Source: a virus. Taken from it: a DNA stretch of 54,413 bases. Below the pieces are notes generated by a model. That model worked only from the letters and a program-made list of their open reading frames with translations, had not been told where the DNA came from and ran no database searches. The stretch covers positions 1-54,413 of IMG/VR virus record IMGVR_UViG_3300030090_000446; one strand, written 5' to 3'. The position numbers and the translations under genes were made by a program. Within the stretch, counting starts at the first letter, position 1. Every line of letters begins with the position of its first letter. Below are positions 30,760 to 39,100 of this stretch, in pieces.

Positions 30760-31025
30760 CACACGAAATACTTATACCAGACAATACATATGGTATATTT
30801 TGTACATTTGATGAAAAACGTAATGAACTTCAATTATACGATGGTAACTTTAATGGTTCTGAGATGGTTGAAAATATTGGTATTAAAATTAGAGAAGTAT
30901 TAGAAAGTGTAGTTGAAGAAGCATCCATGAGATTAGCTGAACAGTATAATATAAAACCAGCTAAAAAAATAGAAAGAATAGAAGGTAATATTGTATATGC
31001 AAATTTTTCAAAAAGGTTACATTAA
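30729..31025 (+). CDS. Hypothetical protein in the nucleotide operon
   Basis: 98 aa. LIPDNTYGIFCTFDEKRNEL is followed by a long helix (VLESVVEEASMRLAEQYNIK). The ends overlap both neighbours. No family recognised. Confidence 0.6.
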   Translation: MSDKEKDKEVAHEILIPDNTYGIFCTFDEKRNELQLYDGNFNGSEMVENIGIKIREVLESVVEEASMRLAEQYNIKPAKKIERIEGNIVYANFSKRLH

Positions 31026-31369
31026 TGATTACAAGAAAAGCCGTACTACAAAAAGCAAGTGAACTTATTACAGGAGATAGGGATAAGGAATATGGGGATG
31101 CATTTACTAACTTTAATGACATAGCACAAGGATGGAGTCTTATATTAAAGAAACACGTAACCAGAGAAGATGTAGCATTATGTATGGCATGGGTTAAGAT
31201 GGCACGATTAGCTAAGAACCCTAGTCATCAGGATAGTTGGATTGACATTGCAGGGTATGCAGGTTTAGGAGGAGAGATAGGCTCAATGGATGCCTCAACT
31301 AAAATAGAAACTGCCAGACAAAAAGAAGTTCTAGCTAAAGTTGAAGCTGAAGTAGATTGGCAATTGTGA
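31025..31369 (+). CDS. DUF6378-like protein
   Basis: 114 aa. ELITGDRDKEYGDAFTNFND, REDVALCMAWVKMARLAKNP and DSWIDIAGYAGLGGEIGS match a family widespread in phages and usually found beside nucleotide-metabolism genes. The all-helical pattern recalls MazG-type NTP hydrolases, but activity is not established. The family name is given from memory. Confidence 0.7.
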   Translation: MITRKAVLQKASELITGDRDKEYGDAFTNFNDIAQGWSLILKKHVTREDVALCMAWVKMARLAKNPSHQDSWIDIAGYAGLGGEIGSMDASTKIETARQKEVLAKVEAEVDWQL

Positions 31370-31375
31370 GATAAC

Positions 31376-31552
31376 ATGGTAGTATCTATTTATATAAATG
31401 CCCAGATAGATAATGATGCCTGTTGGGTTCCTGTTGATGGTAAGGCAGGATTAGAAGAAGACATGAAGGAGTTAGTATCATCTGCTGTTTCAGATGCTCT
31501 GGAAGGTATAGTTATAGATAATATAAAGGTAGTGGTAAACGATGACATTTAA
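31376..31552 (+). CDS. Small acidic hypothetical protein
   Basis: 58 aa from the ATG at 31376: MVVSIYINAQIDNDACWVPV, then a Glu/Asp-rich helix (GLEEDMKELVSSAVSDALEG) and a final beta strand (NIKVVVND). It ends inside the first codons of the RNR gene (overlap 11 bp). It may be a partner of its neighbours; no family recognised. Confidence 0.6.
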   Translation: MVVSIYINAQIDNDACWVPVDGKAGLEEDMKELVSSAVSDALEGIVIDNIKVVVNDDI

Positions 31553-33245
31553 ATCAAACATGAATCCAATGTTCAGATCCAAATTCTCTGAAGATATATT
31601 TAACTTAAAGTATGCCCATACTGGTTGTGATACATGGGAACAGTTATCAAGAGTACTCGTAGAAGATGTATGCGGTAACTTACGTTCAGGTGAAGAAGCT
31701 TTAATGCGTAAAGAAGAACGTAAAGAACTACAGAAATACATAACAGATCTCAAATTTGTACCTGGAGGTAGATATATTTACTATGCAGGAAGAGAAAGAC
31801 GTTTCTATAATAACTGTTTTCTATTATCCGCTGAAGAGGATACAAGAGAAGATTGGGCTAACCTTAGTTGGAAAGCAGAATCATGTTTGATGACTGGTGG
31901 AGGTATTGGTGTAGATTATTCTATATATCGTGAATCAGGAAGATCTTTGGGTGGATCTGGTGGATTAGCATCTGGTCCGATACCTAAAATGCAGATGATA
32001 AACTCTATAGGTGCTAATGTAATGCAAGGAGGATCACGTAGATCAGCCATGTATGCATCACTTAACTGGAAGCACAATGATATCCCTAGCTTCTTAACTG
32101 CTAAGAACTGGAACGATATGCCTGTTGGTACTACAGGGTTTACATTCAAAGATATTAAGGAACAGGACTTTAACTTCCGCGCACCATTAGATATGACTAA
32201 CATCAGTGTAAACTATGATACTGAATGGTTGATGAACTACTGGAAAACAGGTGATGTTGGGGAAGTGTTTATGAAGAATGTTGAACAGGCATTAACTTCT
32301 GCTGAACCAGGATTTAGCTTTAACTTCATGGAGAATGAAAAGGATACCCTGAGAAATGCTTGTACCGAAGTTACTTCTGCTGATGATAGTGATGTTTGCA
32401 ATCTTGGGAGTATTAACCTTGGACGCATTGATTCACTTCAAGAGCTTGCTAGAGTGGTTGAACTGGCTACTAAATTCTTAATCTGTGGTACATTGAGAGC
32501 AGAGCTACCTTACGCTAAAGTATATGAAATTAGGAAAAAGAATAGAAGACTAGGTTTAGGTCTTATGGGTATGCACGAATGGTTAGTTAAACGAGGGGAG
32601 AAGTATGAAGTTACCCCAGAATTACACAAGTGGTTGTCAATTTATAAAGGTGTCAGTGATAACATCTCTAAGGAATTTTCTGACGAGTTATCCATATCAA
32701 GACCAGTTGCGAACCGCGCTATCGCTCCTACTGGTTCTATTTCTATACTCGCTGGTAGCTCCAGCGGAATAGAGCCTATCTTTGCTGTAGCATACAAGCG
32801 TAGATACTTAACAGGTGGTACTAAGTGGAAGTATCAATATGTTATAGACTCCGCAGCACAAGAGTTAATTGATATGTACGATGCTGATCCTGAAAAGATA
32901 GAATCTGCATTAGATTTAGCAGATGATTACGAAAGAAGAATTAAGTTTCAGGCAGATGTACAGGACTATGTAGATATGTCTATTAGTTCTACTATTAATT
33001 TACCTGCTTGGGGTTCTAAGTTTAATAATGAGGATACTGTAAGTGATTTTGCTAATACATTAGCATCATATGCACATAGGTTACGTGGATTTACAGTGTA
33101 TCCTGATGGTTGCCGTGGTGGTCAACCTCTTTCTGTAGTACCTTACAGTGAGGCAATAGATAAGTTAGGAACAGAGTTTGAAGAAGCCGTTGAGACACAT
33201 GATATCTGTGAAATTACCAATTCAGGAGGGGTTTGTGGCGTATAA
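31542..33245 (+). CDS. nrdJ: Class II (B12-dependent) ribonucleotide reductase
   Basis: 567 aa. NNCFLL (Cys92) and VCNLGSINLGRI (Cys286) supply the redox pair. RNACTEV holds the thiyl-radical Cys274 and Glu276. PTGSISILAGSSSGIEP is the phosphate-binding loop. The C-terminus ends with two cysteines (556 and 565), the shuttle pair that re-reduces the active site. It lacks the class I ATP cone, and no small subunit gene is seen, as expected for class II. It makes dNTPs from NTPs for phage DNA synthesis and needs host cobalamin. Confidence 0.9.
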   Translation: MTFKSNMNPMFRSKFSEDIFNLKYAHTGCDTWEQLSRVLVEDVCGNLRSGEEALMRKEERKELQKYITDLKFVPGGRYIYYAGRERRFYNNCFLLSAEEDTREDWANLSWKAESCLMTGGGIGVDYSIYRESGRSLGGSGGLASGPIPKMQMINSIGANVMQGGSRRSAMYASLNWKHNDIPSFLTAKNWNDMPVGTTGFTFKDIKEQDFNFRAPLDMTNISVNYDTEWLMNYWKTGDVGEVFMKNVEQALTSAEPGFSFNFMENEKDTLRNACTEVTSADDSDVCNLGSINLGRIDSLQELARVVELATKFLICGTLRAELPYAKVYEIRKKNRRLGLGLMGMHEWLVKRGEKYEVTPELHKWLSIYKGVSDNISKEFSDELSISRPVANRAIAPTGSISILAGSSSGIEPIFAVAYKRRYLTGGTKWKYQYVIDSAAQELIDMYDADPEKIESALDLADDYERRIKFQADVQDYVDMSISSTINLPAWGSKFNNEDTVSDFANTLASYAHRLRGFTVYPDGCRGGQPLSVVPYSEAIDKLGTEFEEAVETHDICEITNSGGVCGV

Positions 33246-33414
33246 AAGAAGATATCCTTTTCCTATGAGGGATATTCTAGAACAAGGTAGAAACGGATTT
33301 AGGAGGAACAAAAAAAATCCGTTTCCTCCTACTTCCGATAGAGCAAGGGAATGGCAACGAGGCTACAATAAGGAGTATTATAGATGCCTAGCCAACTTAC
33401 GGCAACACTCGTAG
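33235..33414 (+). CDS. Small basic protein, weakly ribosome-modulation-factor-like
   Basis: 59 aa from a GTG at 33235, chosen because AGGAGG lies 5 nt upstream; it overlaps the RNR stop. ILEQGRNGFRRNKKNPFPPT, RAREWQRGYNKEYYRCLANL has the spacing of Rmf-like proteins: a GR..F segment, an NPF/CPY-like patch, then W..GY. Such proteins bind inactive ribosomes. The match is weak and could be chance. Confidence 0.5.
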   Translation: MAYKRRYPFPMRDILEQGRNGFRRNKKNPFPPTSDRAREWQRGYNKEYYRCLANLRQHS

Positions 33415-34070
33415 ATTCTATGGGTACAGACCTTACTGTAGTTAATGCAGCTAGGGTTTCTTTTAATAAAGAATCAGAGTTCTCTGTCTCAGAGATGGGT
33501 GTATTTCTAAAAGCAAAGGATCAAAAGTTATTAGACTTCCTTGCAAGAAACGATCACTTTACACCCTTTACTCATTGCATGATAACGATGCGAGAGAAAG
33601 TACCTCTCTTTGTAGCTAGACAAAGGTTCAAACATACTGTTGGATTTAGTTATAATGAAGTTAGCAGAAGGTATGTAGATGATCTTCCTGAGTTCTATGC
33701 ACCTACAGAGTGGAGAAAGAAAGCTGATGATAGGAAGCAAGGCTCATCAGATGAAATTGTAAATATAAATCCAACTAACCTTATGATAAACGAATATTTT
33801 CAATCTATTAATAAAGCTAAGTGGACTTATATACATTTACTAGGTATGGATGTTTGTCCTGAACAAGCTAGGATGGTTCTACCTCAGTCTACGTTTACTG
33901 AATACTATGTAACAGGATCTCTGTACGCTTGGGCTAGAGCTTATAATTTACGCAGTGAATTTACTGCACAACAAGAGATACAAGACTTGGCAAGTCAATG
34001 GCATGACATTATATTACCATTGTTTCCTGAAAGTTGGATATCTCTAATAACTAACCTTAAAGGAGGTTAA
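33384..34070 (+). CDS. thyX: Flavin-dependent thymidylate synthase ThyX
   Basis: 228 aa. The signature RxRx7S is RQRFKHTVGFS (Arg79, Arg81, Ser89), continuing YNEVSRRY. VLPQSTFTEYYVTGSLYAWA is the C-terminal dUMP/FAD segment, and HFTPFTHCMIT the N-terminal one. It makes dTMP from dUMP using FAD and methylene-tetrahydrofolate. AGGAG lies 9 nt before the ATG. It follows RNR, giving a dNTP-supply cassette. Confidence 0.93.
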   Translation: MPSQLTATLVDSMGTDLTVVNAARVSFNKESEFSVSEMGVFLKAKDQKLLDFLARNDHFTPFTHCMITMREKVPLFVARQRFKHTVGFSYNEVSRRYVDDLPEFYAPTEWRKKADDRKQGSSDEIVNINPTNLMINEYFQSINKAKWTYIHLLGMDVCPEQARMVLPQSTFTEYYVTGSLYAWARAYNLRSEFTAQQEIQDLASQWHDIILPLFPESWISLITNLKGG

Positions 34071-34071
34071 G

Positions 34072-34392
34072 ATGAGTAAAATACTTAAAGGAGGCTTAAT
34101 TGCTTTATGTTTATTTATGTTCAATGTTTCCGCATCGTATAGCCAAGTACCAGAAAGATCAGGATGCAAAAGTTTGGAAGATGCTAAGACATATATTCAA
34201 GAAAAACACGCCGAACAAATTATATTCCGTGGCATATCAGCCAGAGGACACGTAACATTTATCTTTCTTAATGCTACATCTGGAACCTGGACAGCTGCAA
34301 TCGTAAGACCAGAAGCATCTCAACAGCTATGTTGGGTAGATTCAGGCTTTACAGGTGAACAAATGAAGAAAAAAGACGATATTAGGTGGTAA
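34072..34392 (+). CDS. Secreted hypothetical protein with signal peptide
   Basis: 106 aa. A Lys-containing start, a hydrophobic core (GGLIALCLFMFNVSA) and a likely cleavage after SYS near residue 24 form a clear signal peptide. The mature part has two cysteines (GCKSLEDAKT and QLCWVDSG) that could make a disulphide in the periplasm. AGGAGG precedes the ATG two bases after thyX. No family recognised; superinfection exclusion or envelope modification are guesses. Confidence 0.65.
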   Translation: MSKILKGGLIALCLFMFNVSASYSQVPERSGCKSLEDAKTYIQEKHAEQIIFRGISARGHVTFIFLNATSGTWTAAIVRPEASQQLCWVDSGFTGEQMKKKDDIRW

Positions 34393-34405
34393 TTTAGGGC
34401 AAATC

Positions 34406-34471
34406 CTCTGAGAGCTATTTTAAGCTATGCTACAGAAGATGTAGGTAAAATCTGGACACTACCTACCAGAG
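34406..34471 (+). ncRNA. Candidate structured RNA (three-helix fold)
   Basis: CTCTG (34406-34410) pairs with CAGAG (34467-34471). AGCT (34413-34416) pairs with AGCT (34423-34426). GTAGGTA (34441-34447) pairs perfectly with TACCTAC (34460-34466). The third helix abuts the closing helix with no unpaired base, so they could stack as in riboswitch junctions. No gene covers it and it is followed by a terminator-like element. I match it to no known class. Confidence 0.45.
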
Positions 34472-34492
34472 ACATTGCTTACACCCTCTCCT

Positions 34493-34518
34493 GCCTCATC
34501 CTACGAGGTCATTTTTTT
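34493..34518 (+). terminator. Small terminator-like hairpin with T7 tract
   Basis: GCCTC (34493-34497) pairs with GAGGT (34505-34509) around a 7-nt loop. CA and seven Ts (34512-34518) follow. The stem is short. GGGCA (34397-34401) could instead pair with TGCCT (34492-34496), which would break the stem, so an antiterminator form is conceivable. Confidence 0.45.
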
Positions 34519-34534
34519 AAGAATTGAGAAAAAA

Positions 34535-34810
34535 ATGTGGAAAGACCACAAAGGAATACAAATTATTACCAAGACCCCACTATATACCGTTGATTGGTAT
34601 ATCAAGTGGGTATCGAGTATAATACTAATGCTTTCTACAGTATTAACTGCCAACAACATCTACCCATTGAACCTGTATTTCCATTCAATAGGTATTGGTG
34701 GTTGGTTAATTGTAGGAATGTTATGGAATGATAGAGCATTGATGGTTATAAATGCATTTGCTCTAGCTACACTACTGACAAGTTTATTCAGAATACACTT
34801 GACAATGTAG
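34535..34810 (+). CDS. Small membrane protein with two to three helices
   Basis: 91 aa from the ATG at 34535; a longer frame from a TTG at 34475 would cross the terminator-like hairpin and is rejected. TPLYTVDWYIKWVSSIILML, IGIGGWLIVGMLWNDRALMV and INAFALATLLTSLF are membrane segments. The sequence resembles a family of small marine-phage membrane proteins (I believe DUF6552) of unknown role. Confidence 0.65.
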   Translation: MWKDHKGIQIITKTPLYTVDWYIKWVSSIILMLSTVLTANNIYPLNLYFHSIGIGGWLIVGMLWNDRALMVINAFALATLLTSLFRIHLTM

Positions 34811-34822
34811 GGAGAATGTGAT

Positions 34823-35014
34823 ATGTACCATAAAGTAGTAGTAACAAAACCAGAAGGTAATAAAATCAGTAATGGTTTTGCTTTGTTAAGAGATGCCAAG
34901 AAATATGCTAGAAAGTATTCTTGGCCTAATGATCGAGTCCAGATAATAGAAGAGAATCAGGATGAGATGAATATGTTATATGATTATATTGTGGAAGATT
35001 GGAGTAAGAAATGA
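34823..35014 (+). CDS. Small hypothetical protein
   Basis: 63 aa, begins MYHKVVVTKPEGNKISNGFA, with LLRDAKKYARKYSWPNDRVQ. A small alpha/beta protein. GGGAG lies 8 nt upstream. The stop overlaps the next start (ATGA). Confidence 0.6.
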   Translation: MYHKVVVTKPEGNKISNGFALLRDAKKYARKYSWPNDRVQIIEENQDEMNMLYDYIVEDWSKK

Positions 35015-35337
35015 TTAATGAAAATAGTCCTAAAGTAAAGTTACTAATAGGTATATCTATTACTGCATTAATGTTGATCACTGCTATAGGTTTTAGTTAT
35101 GCAGATGCTAAGAAATGGGTACATGACAGTTCATGCCCATATGATAATGTTACTGGTAACTATATAGATAGCAAAGGTAATCAGTATGCCTACGGAACTA
35201 TGGAAACTGCATCTAACTGTGCATTCCTTGGATTACTACCCAAGATCGTGCAGGACAGGTTAGGTTCTCTAGGAGATAAACAAACTCAAAAAGATACGGA
35301 GTTAATATTAAAGTTAAATGCTAACTCGCGTAAGTAA
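35011..35337 (+). CDS. Exported or membrane-anchored hypothetical protein
   Basis: 108 aa. A hydrophobic helix (VKLLIGISITALMLITAIGF) precedes a possible signal-peptidase site at SYADA. The rest is soluble with two cysteines (SSCPYDN and SNCAFLG). It is the last plus-strand gene, ending 6 bp before the terminator. No family recognised. Confidence 0.6.
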   Translation: MINENSPKVKLLIGISITALMLITAIGFSYADAKKWVHDSSCPYDNVTGNYIDSKGNQYAYGTMETASNCAFLGLLPKIVQDRLGSLGDKQTQKDTELILKLNANSRK

Positions 35338-35342
35338 GACTT

Positions 35343-35371
35343 GGGGGGATTAATTTCCCCCTTTATCTTTT
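35343..35371 (+). terminator. Intrinsic terminator of the plus-strand block
   Basis: GGGGGGA (35343-35349) pairs with the TTCCCCC arm ending at 35361 around a short loop, followed by TTTATCTTTT. It lies between convergent genes and overlaps the end of the minus-strand gene at 35363. The minus strand has no T-tract after the stem, so it acts mainly on plus-strand transcripts. Confidence 0.75.
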
Positions 35372-35815
35372 GGTGAACCCTGCACCGAAATACAAGCCAG
35401 TGATTGCAGCGACTAAGTTTGTATCTAATGGGGTAATTACAAAGCCTTGAAATGATTTCCACATCATAGCCTTATCTGGGCCAAACATCCAATTCATAAA
35501 CCCACCTTGTAGCTCTGCATAACCTACAGTAACCATCCAAGGATGTTCTGGATATATTAGTGGTACTATCTTAGGTAGCACAATAATAGCGAATACAGCA
35601 GACAATGCTATAATTCTTCTAGTCCATGCAAAGTGTATATCTTTTGTACCGTGTTCTCTTGCAGAAGCAACGATCTTGCTTTCTTCTGTTAGGGCAGCTA
35701 TATACATTTTGTTAGCTTCTTGCTTAGACTTAATGTTTTGCCCCCATATACTCATAACACCACCTAGTACGGTTGATGCTAAAAGCGTAAATATTTCCAT
35801 TGGGAATCCACCCAT
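35363..35815 (-). CDS. Membrane protein, possible holin-type lysis protein
   Basis: 150 aa. Three likely helices: IFTLLASTVLGGVMSIWG (~8-25), IIALSAVFAIIVLPKIVPLI (~68-87), and the C-terminal NLVAAITGLYFGAGF. A charged helix (KSKQEANKMYIAALTEESKI) lies between the first two. Proteins of this kind are common at the end of marine podovirus late operons and are sometimes annotated as holins. The assignment is by analogy. Confidence 0.6.
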   Translation of the reverse strand: MGGFPMEIFTLLASTVLGGVMSIWGQNIKSKQEANKMYIAALTEESKIVASAREHGTKDIHFAWTRRIIALSAVFAIIVLPKIVPLIYPEHPWMVTVGYAELQGGFMNWMFGPDKAMMWKSFQGFVITPLDTNLVAAITGLYFGAGFTKR

Positions 35816-35816
35816 T

Positions 35817-36152
35817 TTAATTCTCCTTAACTTCGTTTGGTTCTTCTATTATTTTTTCTATCTTTAGAAATTTAATTCTTTCATTAGGAACAAATCTCCA
35901 TACATGGCCTCTACCATTTTTTATAGAAAATACGCTCTCGTATATACCCACCTTAACTAATATTGCTCTGTCTCCATCAACAATACATCTATCTCCTTCA
36001 TTAAAACTAGCATCAAACTTAAATTTAATGCCAGTGATAAAGTTTGTAATTAAATCTTTAATAAAGAATCCAAGTCCTAGACTAAGAAATATAGCCATAA
36101 GAGGTACAAGAGCATTAGTAAGATCCAAAGATATGCTATTTAACGAATCCAT
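35817..36152 (-). CDS. Small MscS-like membrane protein
   Basis: 111 aa. One transmembrane helix (LVPLMAIFLSLGLGFFIKDL, ~17-36) is followed by a beta domain reading ASFNEGDRCIVDGDRAILVK and VGIYESVF...WRFVPNERIK. That is the pattern of the pore-following beta domain of MscS channels (F..GD...V.G..., ..VPN...). Full MscS proteins are ~280 aa, so this is a minimal version. It lies between the large ejection protein and the holin-like gene with only 1-bp spacers. Confidence 0.65.
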   Translation of the reverse strand: MDSLNSISLDLTNALVPLMAIFLSLGLGFFIKDLITNFITGIKFKFDASFNEGDRCIVDGDRAILVKVGIYESVFSIKNGRGHVWRFVPNERIKFLKIEKIIEEPNEVKEN

Positions 36153-39100
36153 TTAAAATCCTAATGCATTCATTTGTGATACGTAACCACCCTTGGCTCT
36201 ATTTATATATTCACCCATTTTATATCTAGGATCATCAATTATAGTTTGAAACTTCTTTAATTTATCTGATTGATCTCTAGCTTCAGCTACATTTCTATTA
36301 TCTGCTGTATCTTCTCCTAAGTATTTAAGAGGAGGTAATACACCCTTTCTTTCAGCTTCTTTATACGATCTACTTATTTCTGCTTTACTATTTCTAGTTC
36401 TAAATTTATGCAATTCATCTAATAATTTGTATTCATTTTTTATCTCAGCAGCTACTCTTTCTTTTAAATTATTATAAATAGGTCCAAAAGTTCTATATGC
36501 TCTCTGTGCTTCAGGAGACATATCACCTTTGTCACCATTGTATAAATTATCTATTATTTGAAGTTGAATTTTAAATGGTAATGCTTTATACTTTCTAGAT
36601 TCAACTATAGGCTTTACATATTTCTCAGATTCTTTACCTAACTTTATTTTAAATAATCTAGTGTATTCAGGTATTGAAGATCTTCTAGCTAATTTCCATG
36701 AAGGTATACCTAATCTTTCTAATTCTTCTCCTACTGAATCTCTAGGAGCTACAGCTGCTATACCTGATAGTTGTTTTGCAAATGGTGCAGACTGTATTCT
36801 TTGTTCCTTACCTGTAACAGATATAGTAGGATCTTCACTTCCTCCAAGCATCCCTTGAGCAGAAGTTCCTCTAAACATCTGTTTAGCAAATTCATTAAAT
36901 ACTCCACGAATAACTTCTCCAGATAATGTATCAGACTCTTCTGAAATAACATTTTGAAAATCTCTGTCGTATGTTTGTCGTGATTCTCTTGATCCAAAAG
37001 TTTTAACTAAATCGTCAAAAGCTTTTAATGGACTTAAATAACCTTTAGCAATATATCCTGCAAATGCTCCTACTTCTTCTCCTATTTTTCTATAAGAATT
37101 GGGATCATCATCATTACTTAAAGTATCTAAAGTTTTTCTAAGACCACCAACAAATTTAGATATTGGACCTGCTCTATCTGTTTGAAATCCTGTTAATGCT
37201 TCTATGCCTTCTCCAACAAAAGTTTTATCTATGGGTTCATCATTTACTACTTTTCTTATAAATTCTCCTATAAAAAGATAGGGAGTTAAAGGAAATAACG
37301 GGCCAACATTAATACTATTATTTCCTACTTTAATTTCATCATATCTAGCACCACCAAAATTTTCACGTATTGCCCACGCAGCAGATATAAAAGTTATGCC
37401 TTCTACAGTTTCTACTATACCTTTTCTCAAGTCTTCTACATTTTTTAATCTTTTGCCTGCTGCTGCGTCTAATTCATCTAATTCATTTGTTAATTTTTTT
37501 AATTGTGTATTAATAAAATTTTTATCGCCTGCACGTTCTTGAATTTGTTTTACTTTTGTAGAGCTAAATTTTTTAATTTTATCTATTTTCTGTTGGATTT
37601 GTTTACTTCTATTTGCTGCTTTTTTTATTGCTACGTCATCAAATTTAGCTATTCTACGAGCGTTAACAGCTGCTTTTGCAGCACCAAAACCTAAACCTCT
37701 ATTTAAATTATATACAATACCATTAAATATAAAGTTAGGAAAAGGTATACCTAATTTTATAGCTGCTGTAGTGTTTGCCCACCTTTGCAGATTGTTTATC
37801 ATTTTACCACCGATGATTAAATCATCACCTGCATTTCTAGTTTGATATGTTAATTTATAAGCAAACTCCAAAGATTTAGATACCATCGTATCATTCAATA
37901 AATTCATTTTATCTTGTCTTATTACATCTTCAATACCTTTAATATCAGGATCTGTAATCTCCCCTCTACGTATTGCAACTTTTATTTGATTATCTAATTC
38001 TGTCATAAAGCCTGCTGATTTTATAGCTCTATCTTGCATTCTATTTAGAACATTAGCTTTTTGAGAAACATAGTTTATAGTTTTTAATACATTACCAGCA
38101 CCAGTTTTTTGATCTAGTGTACTAGCAAAGTAATCATCAAACAGTTTAAATAACTGTCGGTCTGCTTCAGGAAAACTTTTAGATACCATTTGAGCTAATT
38201 GCACTGATTCATATGGACTAAGAATGTTTTTTGCAAGTAATGCTACATTTTTATTTGGAACATATGCTGGAACATCTATACCTAAAGCATCTGCTTCTGT
38301 TTTTATCATAAATCTATCTACAAAACTTGATAAAGATTCACCTGGTACTCTTAAAGCAGAACCAAAGATATTACGGAAGGTAGTAGCAGGTTGCGTAACC
38401 AGAAAAGATCTCCACAAATCTACAGATACGCCAAACTTTCGAGCCATCTGTTTTTCTAACTCTCTTTCTTTTGCTAATGCTTTTAGCATTTGCTTTTGAG
38501 ATTCAGTTTGATTGGCTTGCATACTACTTAATTTTTTATTAATCTCAGATGTAGGATTTAATAGTTTTGAAATATCTGACTGAGTAGACAATTTACCTGC
38601 TGATACTGCTATGTCAGCTTTTAATATATCTATAACTTCATCTATAGATCTTCCACTAGATGCTAATGCTTTATTTACACTATCAGATAATAGTTCTTTA
38701 TTTTTTTGTCCTATCTCTAGTAGTGTAGCTACTTTTTCAGTAACTCTTTTAGTAGGATCATCTAAAGTAACTTCTATTCGTTTTGCTAATTTAGAGTCAG
38801 GCATAGTTTGTTGTATAGATTGCCCTGCATCAAAGACAAACCTTGTTAAGTCTTCATATGCATCTTGTGATAAAGTATTGGTAAATATTTTTTCTATCTC
38901 TGCTTCAGATGTTCTAGCATTTCTTAGTAACTGTTTACCATTTTCAATACCTGCTTTATCAAAAAACAATCCATACTCTTCTACAAACTGTTTAAGATAG
39001 GTATCTTTATTTTTTAAAGATGTAGCTTTAACTTCATTTAAAGGTACTACAATTTGTACCCTACCATCAAAAGTGCCTGTATCAGGATTTTTTGTTTTAG

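Noticed and set aside
34401-34475. tRNA gene or hammerhead ribozyme
   Set aside because: The 12-nt loop and helix lengths do not fit a tRNA, no T-loop is present, and the conserved hammerhead core bases are missing.
34475-34534. TTG-started extension of the small membrane protein
   Set aside because: It would translate through the terminator-like hairpin and T7 tract; the ATG at 34535 begins the membrane-protein sequence proper.
34799-34827. Promoter (TTGACA, 17 nt ending AATGTGA, TATGTA)
   Set aside because: It resembles the late promoter word, but the -10 is poor and contains the ATG of the 63-aa gene, so it could only serve the following gene; probably chance.
18566-35337. Phage RNA polymerase, integrase or repressor genes
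   Set aside because: Looked for among all early genes; no product has the size or motifs of these families.
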